A DNA stretch of 64,000 bases from Gymnorhina tibicen (taxonomy: Eukaryota; Chordata; Aves; Passeriformes; Artamidae), in the NCBI GenBank assembly GCA_013399875.1, contig VXAZ01008136.1, positions 186,001 through 250,000 on the forward strand, read 5' to 3'. A program made the position numbers and the translations under genes. Positions 25,194 through 38,700 of this stretch are shown here, piece by piece. The notes under the pieces are model-generated. The model worked only from the letters and a program-made list of their open reading frames with translations. It was not told the DNA's origin and did no database searches. Positions within the stretch are counted from its first letter, which is position 1. Every line of letters begins with the position of its first letter.

Positions 25194-26442
25194 ATAATAA
25201 ATGAAAAGGGATGGTATCAATAAAAGGGACAACATAGCTATACAGTCTAACTGTGACAACCACCAGTATCTAAATGGCATCTGATTAATCTTCTTTCTAT
25301 AATTTTAATAAATAACCCATCCTTATTTCTGAATCTTCTGTGAGGTTAATATCTAGGAATAGTATGTTAAATTATGTGTTTTTAGAATGAATCAAGCTGG
25401 CACACCCCCATGAAATGGATGCTCTTCAAAATTAATGGGAAAACAGCAACCATCAATGCTGACATCTGAAAAATAAATACATAAATAAATGAAAGGAGGT
25501 GAGGCAGTGAGCCTTTTCAATTTTGTAGCCTTCAAAAATCACCTACATGTCTCCCCAGTAGACCACATTATATCCTCACTTTTCAAACAAAATCCCTCTG
25601 ACAGCACAACACAGCTTTTAGATTGACCAGCTAATCTATTATTTAAGCAAATGACTACCAGTTAGGATGGCAAAGGTGACAGACATCATGCCTTCAAAAA
25701 ACCCTCCATTAGGAACATTAGTTTTAACACATAGTGAGTCTCACACATACTGCCCGCAGACAGACAGACAAAGCTGTAATTTTTTAGTGAGAAAAAATAT
25801 AGACAGGAGGCTCAATTCTCACCTCTATTCTACTCTTGCCACTGCAGTTACTTTAATACCTCCAAAGAGGGTCAAATATGTACTTTGCAGCCCAGTGTTC
25901 TCCAGCATGCACAGCTGGTCTCCTCTGCAGTTATCCTCTGAGCTCTCTGGAAGAAAACTCTCTTTGATGAAATATCCCCGGGAGTATCATTCCCACCATT
26001 TCTCTTGACTGTTCCAGTGATGTAAAGGGACACGATACTTACCACAACTTAAAGTGCATCCCTTTTCCAACACCTTCCACTTCTCACACGTTTCTTTCTA
26101 GCTTCCTAGCTTCAAGTACAGTTCTGTCTGGGAGTTGATGATGCAGAGATGGCTGAGCTGACTGCCTGCCTCCCATTTGGATTACAGGCAGGATCAGACC
26201 CTTTTCATTCAGGACATCTGTCCCGCTTGGCAACCTGTCAGTGTCACCATTCAGCATGGCCATCATACAGGTACAGCCCCAAGACGACAGCACAGCTTAG
26301 CATTGTACTGATGGAATGTCACTCCTCTTCCAGGGAGGGTTCAGAGCCTCTTAGGAACATAGCTTCTACTGCTCTGAGTGTTAACCAGAGCATAGCTCAT
26401 CAGTCTTTCCTGAAGGCAAGTTTTGCAAATATTCTTAGTAGC

Positions 26443-27322
26443 TGTCATGGTTTGACACTGGCCCAACCCCAGGCACCCACGAGAGTTGCTCGCTCACCCT
26501 CCCCTACCACAGCTGGACAAAAGGTGGGAAAAGAGGAAAAAGGGTTAACAGAGGCTTCATGGGTGAGATAAGGAGAATGGGAGAAATATTTCAAGGGTAA
26601 AACAGGCTCAACCTTGGTTGCTAAGTGAAATTTATTACTAATAGAATCAGAGGATGATAATGAGAAGTAAAAGCCCTTAAAACACCTTCCTCTCCCAGCC
26701 CCTCCCTCCTTCCCACCAACAACACAGGGAGGCAGGGCAGGGGGGTTTTTGTCAGTCCATCACCGAGATTTCCTTCCGCTGCTCCGGGAGAAGAGTCCTT
26801 CCCTGTGAGGCTGTGGGGTCCCTCCCACGGGAGACAGCTCTCCGTGAACTTTCTGGAGTGGGTCCGCTCTCACGAGCAGCAGCCAAACCACACCTGCTGC
26901 AGTGTGAGTCCCTCCCACAGGCACACAGNCCCATGGGCTGCAGGGGCACAGCTGCTTCACCATGGTCTGCACCACGGTCTGCAGAGGAATCTTGGCTCCA
27001 GCGCCTGGAGCACCTCCTCCCCTTCCTTCTCCACTGACCTCGGTGTTGCCATGTTCTTTCCCTCACATATTCTCACCTCCTCCTCTTCTCTGACTAGAAG
27101 CAAAACCCCCTGACTTTGTTTTGATTTTCTTCTTAAATATGTCATCACAGAGGCGTTACCAGCCTCTCTTACTGGCCCAGTTCTGGCCAGAAGCATGTCC
27201 ATCTCCAGAGCCATCAGCCACTGGCTCTGCCAGACACGGTGGGGAGCTCCCAGCAGCTTCTCACAGGAGCCATCTTTGCGGCCCCCCTGCTACCCAAAAC
27301 CAGGCTGTGCCAAACAAATACA
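26443..27322 (-). mobile_element. Solo LTR of an avian endogenous retrovirus
   Basis: About 880 bp bounded by TG...CA in the minus orientation (TGTATTTG at the right edge, CCATGACA at the left). It has an imperfect 5-bp target duplication (GTAGC at 26438-26442, ATAGC at 27323-27327). A minus-strand AATAAA signal at 26631-26636 lies about 190 nt before the 3' end, as expected for an R/U5 boundary. The middle is GC-rich with 'gggagacag' and 'cagcgcctggagcacc' blocks that I recognise from a family common in songbirds. No internal retroviral genes adjoin it, so it is a solo LTR. One ambiguous base lies at 26929. Open frames inside it are not genes. Confidence 0.75.
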
Positions 27323-28018
27323 ATAGCAAAGGTCAACACATAGTCAAAAGTAAACAGACTGAAGTCGTGTTATATCAGTAAAGCCCTGGAGCTGCTGGCC
27401 TGTAAGGATACAGTTGCAGGTACTGAAGAAAGATGCCAGGACAAAGGAATAAACAAAGAGCCACCTTTCCTGGCTATACAGTGCTCAGATGGGAAGCTAC
27501 GCAATATCTGAGAAGCACAGCGCAATTTCTGTCTGAAGCACCACCACAATGACAACTTGGGCTTCACTAGACACAGGATATCTTCTCCCAAGTTCATTTT
27601 GTCAGAGACTGAATTTTTTGATGTTGACCTACCTGCTGAAAAATCTAACAGCAACAAAGGCTTTAGACACTCAGAGATATAAATGCAGGCTTGCTCTCCC
27701 TTCAGGCCTATGAGGTGCAACACACTGAAGGTCCACTGAGGACTTACCAAACCTAAAGTATAGAAAACAAAGTCTAGAACTGTAAATCCTTACTGGCAAT
27801 ATGAGCTATCACCATCATATTGATAAATCAATCAAAATAATAGCAGTTTACCAAAGTTCCTCAGCACTTTGGAAAATATCAAACCACTTATTTGGGTGCC
27901 TAAATTTGAATTGTTCACAAGTGATTGGTCTAATGGGCAAGAACTAATGGGACAAGCAAGGACTCAAATCATTACTGAAGCCTGTTCCAGTTCTCATCTC
28001 TCAAATCTTTTTGCCTCT

Positions 28019-28044
28019 CAATTAAATTAAATTTAATTTAATTG
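28019..28044. repeat. Perfect 26-bp A/T palindrome
   Basis: A perfect spacer-less palindrome of AATT/TAAA steps closed by a C-G pair at the ends. It is AT-rich and could extrude as a cruciform. No associated mobile element is recognised. Confidence 0.9.
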
Positions 28045-28550
28045 TCAGAAGTGCATGAGATAGGAAGACAAAATACCTAGTAATATTTAGCAGTTTTTTA
28101 CCTAAGTGCAATGTATGTTTCTGGATTGCAGAGTTGTTTTAATGAAGAACTTCATGTCAGGAACTCTTCCCCAGTACAAGACACAGTATCACCTGATATA
28201 AATCTCCAAAGTTCCACTCATTATGTGGGTTACTTAATACAGATGGCTGATAACTGAAAATTCCCTTGTTTACTAGTCTATGCAAGCCTCAATTCACACG
28301 TCTAAATGTATCCCTATTATGGAAAAGTACTTAAGCATGTGTTTAATTCCCAAAGTCCCAGGCTCAAATGCTTTCCGCAGTAGAGCTGTTGTAACTGTGA
28401 TCGTCTAAAGAGGCTGCTTTCCAGAACAGGGGTGTTTTTTCTGAATGAAGGCCACAGCTCATTTTAGAAATATGCAGCTGTCTTACTGAAATAAATGGCA
28501 CACTGTTATGGTGCCATACCTGGGTGAAGAGACTACACTTCAGCAGGGCA

Positions 28551-28599
28551 GTTTACCCACTGTGCTGATTTCCTACAGCAGCAGCTGTGACAAGGCATT
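28551..28599 (+). repeat. Copy B of a 49-bp near-duplicate pair
   Basis: Same orientation as the copy at 25145-25193, 3.4 kb away, 45 of 49 identical. The core ACAGCAGCAGCTGTGACAAG contains the E-box CAGCTG. Confidence 0.85.
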
Positions 28600-29252
28600 G
28601 CTACTGAATTCAAAATCTGACTTATTTTTCTGTTTGCCTGTAGTCTTAATTGCATGATTTCAAAATGTGGGGGGAAAAAAGTCAATGTTTTGTAGCTCTC
28701 AGACCTCTATGAGTTTCATGATTCTTGGAAGAAGTACAAATTTATGAACTAGTCATTGACAATTTAAAATGAATACAAAAACATATTTTAGAGTACAATT
28801 TTCTTTTTCTTTTTCAGAAGAAACGTTGCATCATTTTTTAACCATAATTTATATAATTCCAGATTGCAGTTTGGGGACCTAGAAGCCAACTTTTTTTAAA
28901 CTTACAGTAAAAATTTCTGTATTAACAGCATAGTTTCTGTTCATCAACATTCTTATTTCCATTGGTTTTTTTTTTTGGTTTTCAACTCTATAAATCCTAA
29001 ATGTGCCTTTCATTTGATTTTCCACACTTTAAGTACATCTGTTCAACATTTGGTTCATTATATACTAGGAAATATGCTCTGAAGAAATATTCATTTTACT
29101 TTTCAGGCTACAAAGAAAACGCAACAAAGCTGTACTAAATTTTTTCTTTTCAGTAGCTCACACTTAACCAGCTAACTCCCACACTTACTGAAAACAGAGC
29201 CATGATTTAATTGACACGAGGATAACTCTGCCAAAAATATTTACTAAAATAT

Positions 29253-29620
29253 GACAGAATCACAAGATGGTTGAGGTTGGAAGGGCCCACTGGAGGTCAT
29301 CTAGTCCAACCTCCCTGCTCAAGCAGAGTCCCCTAGAGCACATTCAGGATTGTGTCCAGGTGGTTCCTGAATATCTCCAGTGAGGGAGACTCCACAACCT
29401 CTCTGGGCAACCTGTTCCAGTGTTAGGTCACTGCACAGTAAAGAAGTTCTTCCTCATGTTCAGGTGGAATTCCTGTGTTCAAGTTTCTGCCCCTTGCCCT
29501 TCGTCCCACTGCTGGGTACCACTAAGAAGAACCTGGATCCATCCTCTTGGCACCCTCCCTTCGGAAACTGATAGACACCGATAAGATCACCCCTCAGTCT
29601 TCTCTTCTGAACTAGAATAT
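29253..29620 (-). mobile_element. CR1 LINE, 3' end, younger copy
   Basis: Antisense CR1 3' region. It opens on the plus strand with 'acagaatcacaagatggttgaggttggaag', then 'tctagtccaacctccctgctcaa', 'gtgagggagactccacaacc', 'tcttcctcatgttcaggtgg', and ends with 'cccctcagtcttctcttc'. It is 5'-truncated and well preserved. It covers the same part of the element as the copy at 5826-6165 and is more complete at its 5' side. Confidence 0.92.
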
Positions 29621-32600
29621 AGATTCCAGTTGCTAACTCTTAGAATCATAGGCAGTATTAAAACAGTATTACAAAGTCTTTAATCTATCTTATGGCAAGT
29701 CACACCCAGTTAGAACTTATTTTAGTAGAAATAATGATCTCTTTCACTACCTCCCTCGATGGATGTCTCTTACCTTTGTGATACCTGTCAACAACCTGTA
29801 CTGGGCGGATGGTATTCCCACCTATTAAAAAAAGATCTCTCTCTTCTTTAAATTAAAAGAAAATTAAATATGATCTCTCTCTTTATAGTAGAGCTAAAGA
29901 AACATTACTCATAGATCTAAAGTTATTACTGTCATTTTGTTCTGTTAAAACCCAGAATATAGCACAGCAGATATGTTAAATGCTGGTGGAAGCCAGATTA
30001 GTTTGGGTGAAGACTGGTAGCAATAAATATATTGTACACTTCATGATGCAAACCATGTCAGCTCCTCAGTGCTATGCTCCAAGTTGCACCAAAAAAAAAA
30101 AAAATTTACCTATACTCCTGTACTGGTCTAAGTTCTGAGTTCCAGTAAGTGTGACATCAGTATAAGTTTTAGTGGAGCTGCTAGCTACTTCTTCAGTTAT
30201 GGGATGGAATAGTCTGGCCAAGGCACTGACTTTTTTGCAGGCTGATATAAAAATACACAAGGGTACAAAACCCACAAACCACACCTTTGCACACCAGCCA
30301 GACCTGATGACCAGCAGAATACAGACTGAAACGGAATACAGGCTGGCTTCTCAGACTGAAACAACAGCAACGACTCCAAACAAAATTTGCCTGCTTACAG
30401 CCTGCTGCTGTAAGAGCCACTGAAGTTCTCAGGTGACTTTGCTACTTGTCAGACAGTGAGACAAACCCAACTGCAAGTCGCTTCAGCCAACCTCTTTTTC
30501 ATCTGGGCACAGCATCCTCTGGTCCCGCGCTAATTGACTACATGTAACGGCCTTAGAAAAAGCTAAACTGAGGGAGAAGTGGAAATGTGTCTTGAAGTCT
30601 CGTGCAGATTTTCAAAGGACTGCACTTACCCAGCTCCCAGATCCCTGCCTATTACAGGTTTTGTCGTGAGAGAAGAGTCAGACTGAGAGTGCAAAGTACC
30701 AGAGGAAGCTAGAGCTACCCATAAGACAACAACAAAACCCCATGTTCTCTGGAGGAACAACCATAGCCAGCACTGAAAGTTCTGCAGTCTGAAGGTACAG
30801 ATCCCACTGGTGAACAGTTTATAGCTCTGTTTCCTCTCCTGGATCATTGTTCTGAGTTTCATTTGTGGTGGATCGCAAGTAGTAGAAAACAGGGAACTAT
30901 GGAATAGAAATTTTACCAAGTATCTCCATTAAAATTTGCCTTGGGACAGCTGGATTCATTCCCCATATGTTCCTCTGCAGAGAAAAGTCCAGCCTCTGCC
31001 TCTTCAGTCACCCCCATTATTGCAAACAAAAAAGAGAGCATGGGATCTCATGAAGCTCACAGTAGCTTAGCTCTTCTAATGATGGGTGTATTATTTCTGG
31101 GGGGCTCCCATATGTAAGGGATGACTGGATCCCTTCTGAAAGAAAGAAATTCACAGAATGGATTTTGTTCTCCTTTCTGATATGATATATTAAGTGCTAT
31201 CCAGTGAAATGGTTCAGTTACTAAGGTTCAAGATTTGTTCTCTGGTTATAACATTTACTACTAGACACTGCTGCTTTCTTTCTGGAAAACATGAACCTCA
31301 CCAAAAAACCTAAAATAATGGCTATATGAGTACTTAGGGAAACACCATTCCCTTTTTTTAACAGTTCTTTTCTTGATAGGAAAAAAAACCAAGCAAACAA
31401 ACAAAAGCCAAACCCGTTCAGTTCTGCCATTCTCATATCATATAAAAGCATTTAACTTTTCCCTCCTGGATGCAAAGTTGTGGTAACTGATTTTTTTTTT
31501 ATTTTAATGTGCATGTGTAACTTCTTGGATTAGTAACAGTGCATACTTCAAGCCTGTTACTTAAAACTGCCTGCTTCCAGCGTGTATCAGAAGTAGAAAG
31601 CGCCAAACTGAACTTGAATAACTCCTGCAGAAGGATTACTCAGAATTCCATCTGAATGTGACTGTTGTCCAAAAGGTGGCATCAAGATTTATTTTCTTCT
31701 TTAGATTTGGCAACATCATACCCTCAACAGATTGGTAATTTTCCCTGATCTCCTTTTCCAGTTTATTTGACTTCTCAGGGTTTCTTATTAGAAGTACTCT
31801 ATCCATTTATTGACATAAAAATCAGGATTGGTTTTGGATAGAAGTGCTGGAAAGGTGGTAAGCTGAACTCCCCAGGTGAAATAAAATTTGCAGACAGATA
31901 TTGCTGTTATGGGAGATAATAAGAATGGTTTAGATATGAAGTTATTTTTATTTTCATAATATACCACCAAGTGCTGCATGCTCAGTATCATGAGGCACTC
32001 TGTTACCCAATTCATCTTTGGAAAATACTGATGAAGAAAAAGATTCAAACAAACTGTCCTGGAAGGGTTCCACTAAGGGTCATGACTCTATTCATCTGCC
32101 TCCTATATGAAATATCTTTTTACTCTGTCCCCAAAAGGTAACACTGTGTGCATTCTCCCTTAAATGGCTTGGCCACTCAGCTACTTTATAAGCACAACTG
32201 GCCTTATACACATTAAGGGTGGGAGAAAAAACTATCTTTTCTCACCACACCCTCTAAGCATCCACTTGGACCCCTATGGGTGTCATTGTTTCCTACAGCA
32301 AACCATCAAGAATCAGCTTATTTATATTCTTAATGAATCCAAGTGTTGTTTGTGCTGGCTGATGTGCCACATTGTAGATGAGCATCAAAAGCTGAGACAC
32401 ACACAAAAAAAAAATATTTAAGCATATCTCAGATTCATCATTGCCTGCTTGCATGAGCCCCTGTGGAAATGCTGACTTGCTTCAGAAAACGGGAATTAAT
32501 TGGGCAAACACACTGCAGTCTAGAAGCTGTTTAGGACTGCTGTTCTGGTTGTTCTAAGAAGAAAGGCTTTGGATGGTACATTGTCCTAAGCAGCTCCTAC

Positions 32601-34753
32601 TGAATTTCCATCTGATGCTGCTCCTGCGCAGAAGTTCTTTTTCCTTCATCCTTTCCTTCCTGGTGTCACCTACAGAAGCAAGGTCACCTAGGTGGGAGGT
32701 CCATTTAATTTATTATTCAAGTATTTAGAAAGGTATAACTTCAGCTTAGGTATCTGGTGAGCCAAAAGTCACACCACTTTATTTGAAGTACAAACATTTT
32801 AATAGTCAATATTTAGCCCCAAATGTAATCCCAGTAATTTTTCAGTGTTCCTTATAGCTTAATTTTCTGTTACCATTTAGCCAAACATACTAAAGGTTTC
32901 TGGATTACAAATTACCTGAAAACCACAACATTTAATGACATTAGATTAAACTTACTAGTTTTTTTCCCTTACAAAACTAAACATAGTATAAATTCTTTTT
33001 AAAAAATTTTATTGCACATTTTATGCTTTGAGAAGCACTGAAAGTACATGGTTTCCACCAAGCACACGTGACTCAAAGGAATAAAATCTGCAGTTAGACT
33101 TGTAAAAAGTATATTATTTTTAAAGCCCTAACCCAATGTAGCGGAAAAGTCTTGTATGTCTTTACCTCTTTTATAGGCGAATATTAAGTGCAACCCCAAC
33201 CCTTTATAACAATGTATCATCTGTTTCAAATTGGAAGGAAATCAACTCTCTAATATGGTAAAATAACATATAAGTTAATTTTCTAATTGAACTCTCTGGT
33301 CTTGGACTGCCTGCAATAAACCTTGACAATCTGAGACCCGAGCAAGCTCTGGTATTTTGGAGAGTGGGTTGAATGTTACTAATTATAGATAGTTGACTAT
33401 TTCCACCAGTTTAAAAAAAGACCAGTTGCCTGCACACTCAACATTCAGGGCAAAAAACCACACTAATGCCATATTATCGTTGAGAATTGAAACCCACAAT
33501 ATTCAGGAAATTCTGAGCCCTGGTTCTCATAGTAATTACAGCTCAGCAGCATCCTCTCACGCAGTGTTAGGAACCAACTAAAATCTCACCATTAGCATAT
33601 TCATAGGTCAGGGCTTTTCAGACACTTGCAGCCTTTGGGGTTTTTTTTCCCCAGACAGTGTTAATGACAAACCACAGTGGAATTCAGGTGTTTGTGAGCC
33701 AGCAAGATTTTGAATGACATTCTGGAAAGGAAAAATTTCACAACACTAGTTGTAGTTGCAGTGTTATATTATGGCTATTTCGAGCCTATTCTCCTGAGCA
33801 ATGAGGACACGCATGGTACCTTTCCCTGTCCCTGACTGCTGTTTACAAATTATTATTATGAAGTATGATCACTGCACAAAGTATGCACAAACACCAGACA
33901 GCACACAGCTTAGGAGATCTGAAGTCCCCATTTTTGGAAACGTTGACACTCAAAGATAAAGATTGCAGGCACTCCCCATATCTGACAAATAGGACTGGAA
34001 TGACAAGGAAGAAAACTATATTTCTTGTTGAAAGGCCATTCTGTCTCCACTCAACAGCCACCCAAGGTGTAAAGCACACAACCTCACCTGATGCTCTCTC
34101 TCCTCTGTGCACTGGAACATCTCTTCAAGAGGAAGCTGCCAGCAGAAACCCCAACAAGCTGTATCACGGAGGTCACATGGAACTAAACCTGTAACTGCCA
34201 ATAAGTTGTCAAGCATATACAAAAAAAGAAGTTCAGTTAGAAGGAGGGGAACCATACTGAAATGGTTACACAGAAAGAGAAATACAGGAGTGCATTTGTG
34301 TGAGCTACTTTCTCTTGTGTGGGGCTGAAAAAGAAAAAAAAAAGATATTTTTCTTTTATCCAGTAGAGGAAAGAACTCTATTCTAGAGTAGATAGACAGT
34401 GGCCAAGTACATTGTTACCACTTATAAGTCTCCCAGTTAGCAGGAAAAGTCTCATTAATATTGTATATATGTATTGGCTCACAGTGGGATTACCATAGCC
34501 CAAATATAGAAGAGAAGATTTTTTTCCCTGAGATCAGTGATCTTTGGTTACATCATGGCCAAATCTTATTTCCAGTTTCCATTCCAGCATCAATCTAACA
34601 AATCCAGACTTCAATGATGGGTTTAAACAAGCTTCAAGCATGAGAAGAATGCCTTTATTAAAATATAAATAGGTAGGCTTGTACTCTGTGCAAATTGGTG
34701 TTCCAAAATAAAGCTTACTTTTCTCCACAAAAAAGGACACAGTCCCAGAATTA

Positions 34754-34802
34754 CACAAAAAAAAAAAAAAAAAAACACAACAACAAAAAACAAAAAACCA
34801 AA
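34754..34802. repeat. A-rich simple repeat
   Basis: A run of about 20 A followed by degenerate CAACAAAAAAC units. Likely simple-sequence expansion. No retrosequence was seen upstream that would make it a poly(A) tail. Confidence 0.8.
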
Positions 34803-35643
34803 AAGCTAATTGATACAGCATACAGCATTAATCTGCTCCAGTCTTCTGAAGTGCCAGTTGGGGTACAAAACCATTACCTACAGTTTGTAAAACATGTAGA
34901 CAAAATTTATTTTTTCACCCAAATAAGGTTTGTTTTAGTTTGTTTTGGGTTTTTTTACACTGAAAAATAAAGTCTGCTTGCTAAGTTCTCTTTTCGGTCT
35001 CCTGAATCCATCTTTTTGCACAGCTGTGTGACAATAAAGTATGGCTTTAGTTGGACAGGCAAGTAGAAATATCCTTTAAAAGTGAAATGAGAATGAGTCT
35101 TCTCACACTACCCTGCTGAACTCAACTAAGCCATAAGTTTACACAGCACACATAAAAATTGATAGTCAAGACAGTCAAGGCTAAGGCTTGAAATGCATGG
35201 AAGATAATTAATCCACAGTGGCATCTTCAGAAACAAAGTGTGGGGAAGAAAGTTGACATCTGACACGTGTATGAACAATTCCTGTGAGCACACTGTGCAT
35301 TTCTTTGTTTGCTCATTCAGAGATTCATTATATCAGTACCCCTAGGCCAATGAGGTTATTCACAAATTCTCTAAGTCTTCACTCATTTGCTTCTTCCCTC
35401 TCGGTCACAGTTTACCATGGAAATTTATTTAATAGGCTTTGAAGGATATACTCAGCTTTCAATTAAATAGTTTAAGGCACTTGAGCAAGCAGCTCTAGTA
35501 CAACTTCTGTGGGGGAAAAAACTATTAGATGAGATACAGCTCCAGTCAAACCAGACTTTAAATCCCTTACCCTTTGAAATTTGTGGCTTTTAATTCCTGG
35601 TCAGTAATACAAAATGGCCCCAGCATTTTAATATTACTGACCC

Positions 35644-35712
35644 CTTCTTGAGCCAGGAGGTCCAGAGAGGTGGCTTTTCAAGGTCTCTTACACCATAACT
35701 CTCTATGATCCT
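35644..35712 (+). mobile_element. Possible CR1 3' tail fragment
   Basis: 'gaggtccagagaggtggctt...aaggtctcttacaccataactctctatgatcc' resembles a diverged CR1 3' end, with the CTCTATGATCC terminal motif. Short and diverged, so tentative. Confidence 0.35.
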
Positions 35713-38700
35713 TTGAAACAACAGACTCAGAGTTCAGCTGAGTAGATGTTCTCATGTCTTTAAAACAGCTCTTGACTGAAAAGGAAGAATTAGACAGGAG
35801 AGTGTAAGGACTCAAAGGTAGTTCATTCTCTGTCAAAAAAGAGAAGGCAGAAAAACACAGAAGTGATTGAATTGAAGAAACCAGACAGAAGAGCTGCACA
35901 GCCTCACTAGCTCTCAAGAACTTTTGGCCAGATGGTTGAGGCTACTAAGGTTTCCTCTGCTGAACCTATTCACATATTGGCTGAGCACTGATATATGGAC
36001 CTGGCAAACAAGCATGATCCAGATAGCCTCAAAGGAGCAGTGTTCCATCATCTGCGGATTTAACTCCCTAACAGAAATTCATGTTTACTTCTTTCTCCTT
36101 TCCCCTCCAGAACTTCACATCATAAAATTCAACACCAGAAATCACAACAGGGTCCTCCCCTCAAACTGCAGAAGTGGGTCCGTTAACTCAGGTCTGATGC
36201 AGATGGTTAGGACAGTACAGAGTACTGAACTGTTTTTGCCATCTTTACTAAAAAATAGGGAATTGTAGACTATGACTGGCAACCCAATATTCTTACCAAG
36301 CAGCACCCCTGTTTTTCAGAACCATCAAGGACACTGGGCTCAAGGTGCTCAAAAAGCAGGGTCTTTCCAAAACCAGAAATTTCTCCAAGTTACATAGTAA
36401 ACACCACAGAACTGCCTGTTGTCATCTCCACTGTAAAGAGTCACCTAAAGAAACCTTTGTTTTATTGTTATTAGGGCAATTTTTTATCCAATACCAGACC
36501 TTGAGCATCACAAGTGTCAGGTGTGCCCATGAAATTGTTACTTTCCTCTTTAGCTTTCCTATGGAAGGAGCAGAAGAAACCATAGAAAGATACACAGTCA
36601 AGTTAATTTTTCATCTTCAAACAACAACACTGGATTACTAGTCTGCAGATTAACAATCTTTTTGCATCTAGCGATCATCAACACACCTGCAAGAAAGCTA
36701 TAGAACTAAATTTATCACAAACGGGAATTATACCAAAGGTAGGGAACTTCTATAGAACTGTCTAGCTGGAAGAAGGAAGAAAGGCTTAATGTATTCACCA
36801 GCTGGCAAACAAACTTCTTTCTAATTAAGCATTCTAGTCTGGGAGGTCATTTATCTCTGTATGAAGTTTGGGTTTTTTTTTTTTTAATGAGAGAAACCAA
36901 ATCTGATCCTGTAATACTCATGGCTGTAAATGCAGATAAAACTGGGTTGTGCCAAACTGTAAGGACAAAGCAGTCTAGGTGCAGAGCCAACTGTAATGCA
37001 CACCAGTCACGACCTTCAGCAGAGAAATGCTGCAGTTCAAGAGATCAACTAGAGTTTAAAATTTTATTGCATGAGATTTTCTTTAAAAGCCCTGTTTGAC
37101 TTTATGATTCCTCTTCAGTGACAAGCTTAATATCTATACTAAGACTGCTGTAGCAAAAAACATATAGAGGAAAGTGAATTTTGAATGTGCTTTCAATGAA
37201 AAGCAATTTACAAGGCATCTTGGGGCGAATCTTCAGTGAGCTGTACAGGGTATTAGCCACCTGACTTGCATTAGCATCAGTAAGAAACGGCACTTAAATC
37301 TCTGCACACTGAGCTAAAAATCTATCTGCTTGTATTGAATCATCACATTTTAAATATGACTTCATAACAGAAAAAAATGCTGTTACTGGAAATATGAAAG
37401 TATACAGTGGTTACAAGTGATCTGAACTGAGAGGATCTTGTTGTTTGTGTATTAGATATGTATGGATAAAGAGGTGTGCTTAGATTAATGTACAGCAGTG
37501 CCAGGCCCAATTATCTGTCAGCAGTAACCTCCACTGTTTGCAGTGCTCTGTGAGAATATTCATATAACTAATTTTTGACCATGCAGTAGACCCCAGACAT
37601 GGTTAAAACTGCCCCTGGTTGTTGACACTGGTATTTTTCAGTGACACCTCATTTATCCTAGAAGAGCATGACTGCACTGTCTGCAACCCAAAGCCATGTT
37701 CAGGTTACTGTTTTAAAAGCTGCACTATGTGCAATATTTGCAAAGGAGAGGTATCTAAAAAAGAGTTTTAAAAAAAATTAAAATGTGGAGTGCTCAGATT
37801 TCTTGACATGACTATTTTTCTGCCACATTTTAATAAACAATTAGAACTTATAAAATCAATATTTAAAAGACCAGGTATAACCAAAACTTTAGAGTGAGAA
37901 TCACTGCACTGATTTTTCTGTAAAAAGTGAGGTTTGATTTTCAGCAATTAGAGGAAGTGGACAAATATATTACTTCAACATCATGCATTTCAACCTGGAT
38001 TCTCTAGAGCCGAGATGGTCAAATGGACAGGCTTTAACTTCTATACACATATTTACCTCTGAACTCACTCCAACTCACCACTCAAGTAGAACATGAAACA
38101 AATGATTCTCCCTTTTTAACAGTGTTGGGTGTGTGCAAAATATTGAGGTTAGATCATTCCAAGGAGTTTGTGACTTTCTTAATTGATAGATCACCTCGCT
38201 TATGATTAGGACATTTTGGACTCAAAACAAATCAGCATATTGAAGGAACTGTTAGCACACTCTTTATGGTAATGAAGCCAGGCTTTTCACAATGCCCTCA
38301 GTTAGCAACTTTTATTACCAAAAATATCTTTGTCTCTTTCCCCCACAGCCTATTTCTCTAGACGTCAAAGGACGAAGATGTACAACAGAATCAAAGAGGA
38401 GAAAATTAATTTAGATTTTTTGAGTGTTTTATGTTTCCTAGTCTTTTTGTTTTGGAATAGGAAATAAATTCTGACCTTCCTTGTGGTCAACTCACATAAT
38501 TATTGCTCATTTGTGTGGAGGGATGGGACAGGTCTGGAATATCCCAGTCAAGGCTAAAAGAAGATGAAAAAGGTTTAACAAGAATGCATAATAAGAGTAT
38601 ATGGGGAAGAACAACTGCTTACTGCAAAGCAGAGTTAATAGAGTTGATACAAGACCAAATGCTTAGGAAAACTGAAACCAGCTCGTGAGAAAACTGTTCT

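Larger units (their letters stand above)
19066..26442. other. Gene-free DNA
   Basis: AT-rich. It contains the inverted repeat at 21237-21276, a doubtful CR1 tail at 21512-21560, a 15-bp minisatellite at 24097-24133, a 57-codon open frame at 24280-24453 and copy A of the 49-bp pair. A 140-codon open frame (26149-26571) ends inside the solo LTR and is not supported as a gene. Confidence 0.6.
27323..29252. other. Gene-free DNA
   Basis: Between the solo LTR and the CR1. It holds the 26-bp palindrome and copy B of the 49-bp pair. A 126-codon minus-strand open frame (27370-27750) shows no recognisable domain. Confidence 0.6.

Noticed and set aside
26752..27113. Open frames of about 70-104 codons on both strands
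   Set aside because: They lie wholly inside the solo LTR and reflect its GC-rich composition; one reads through an ambiguous base.
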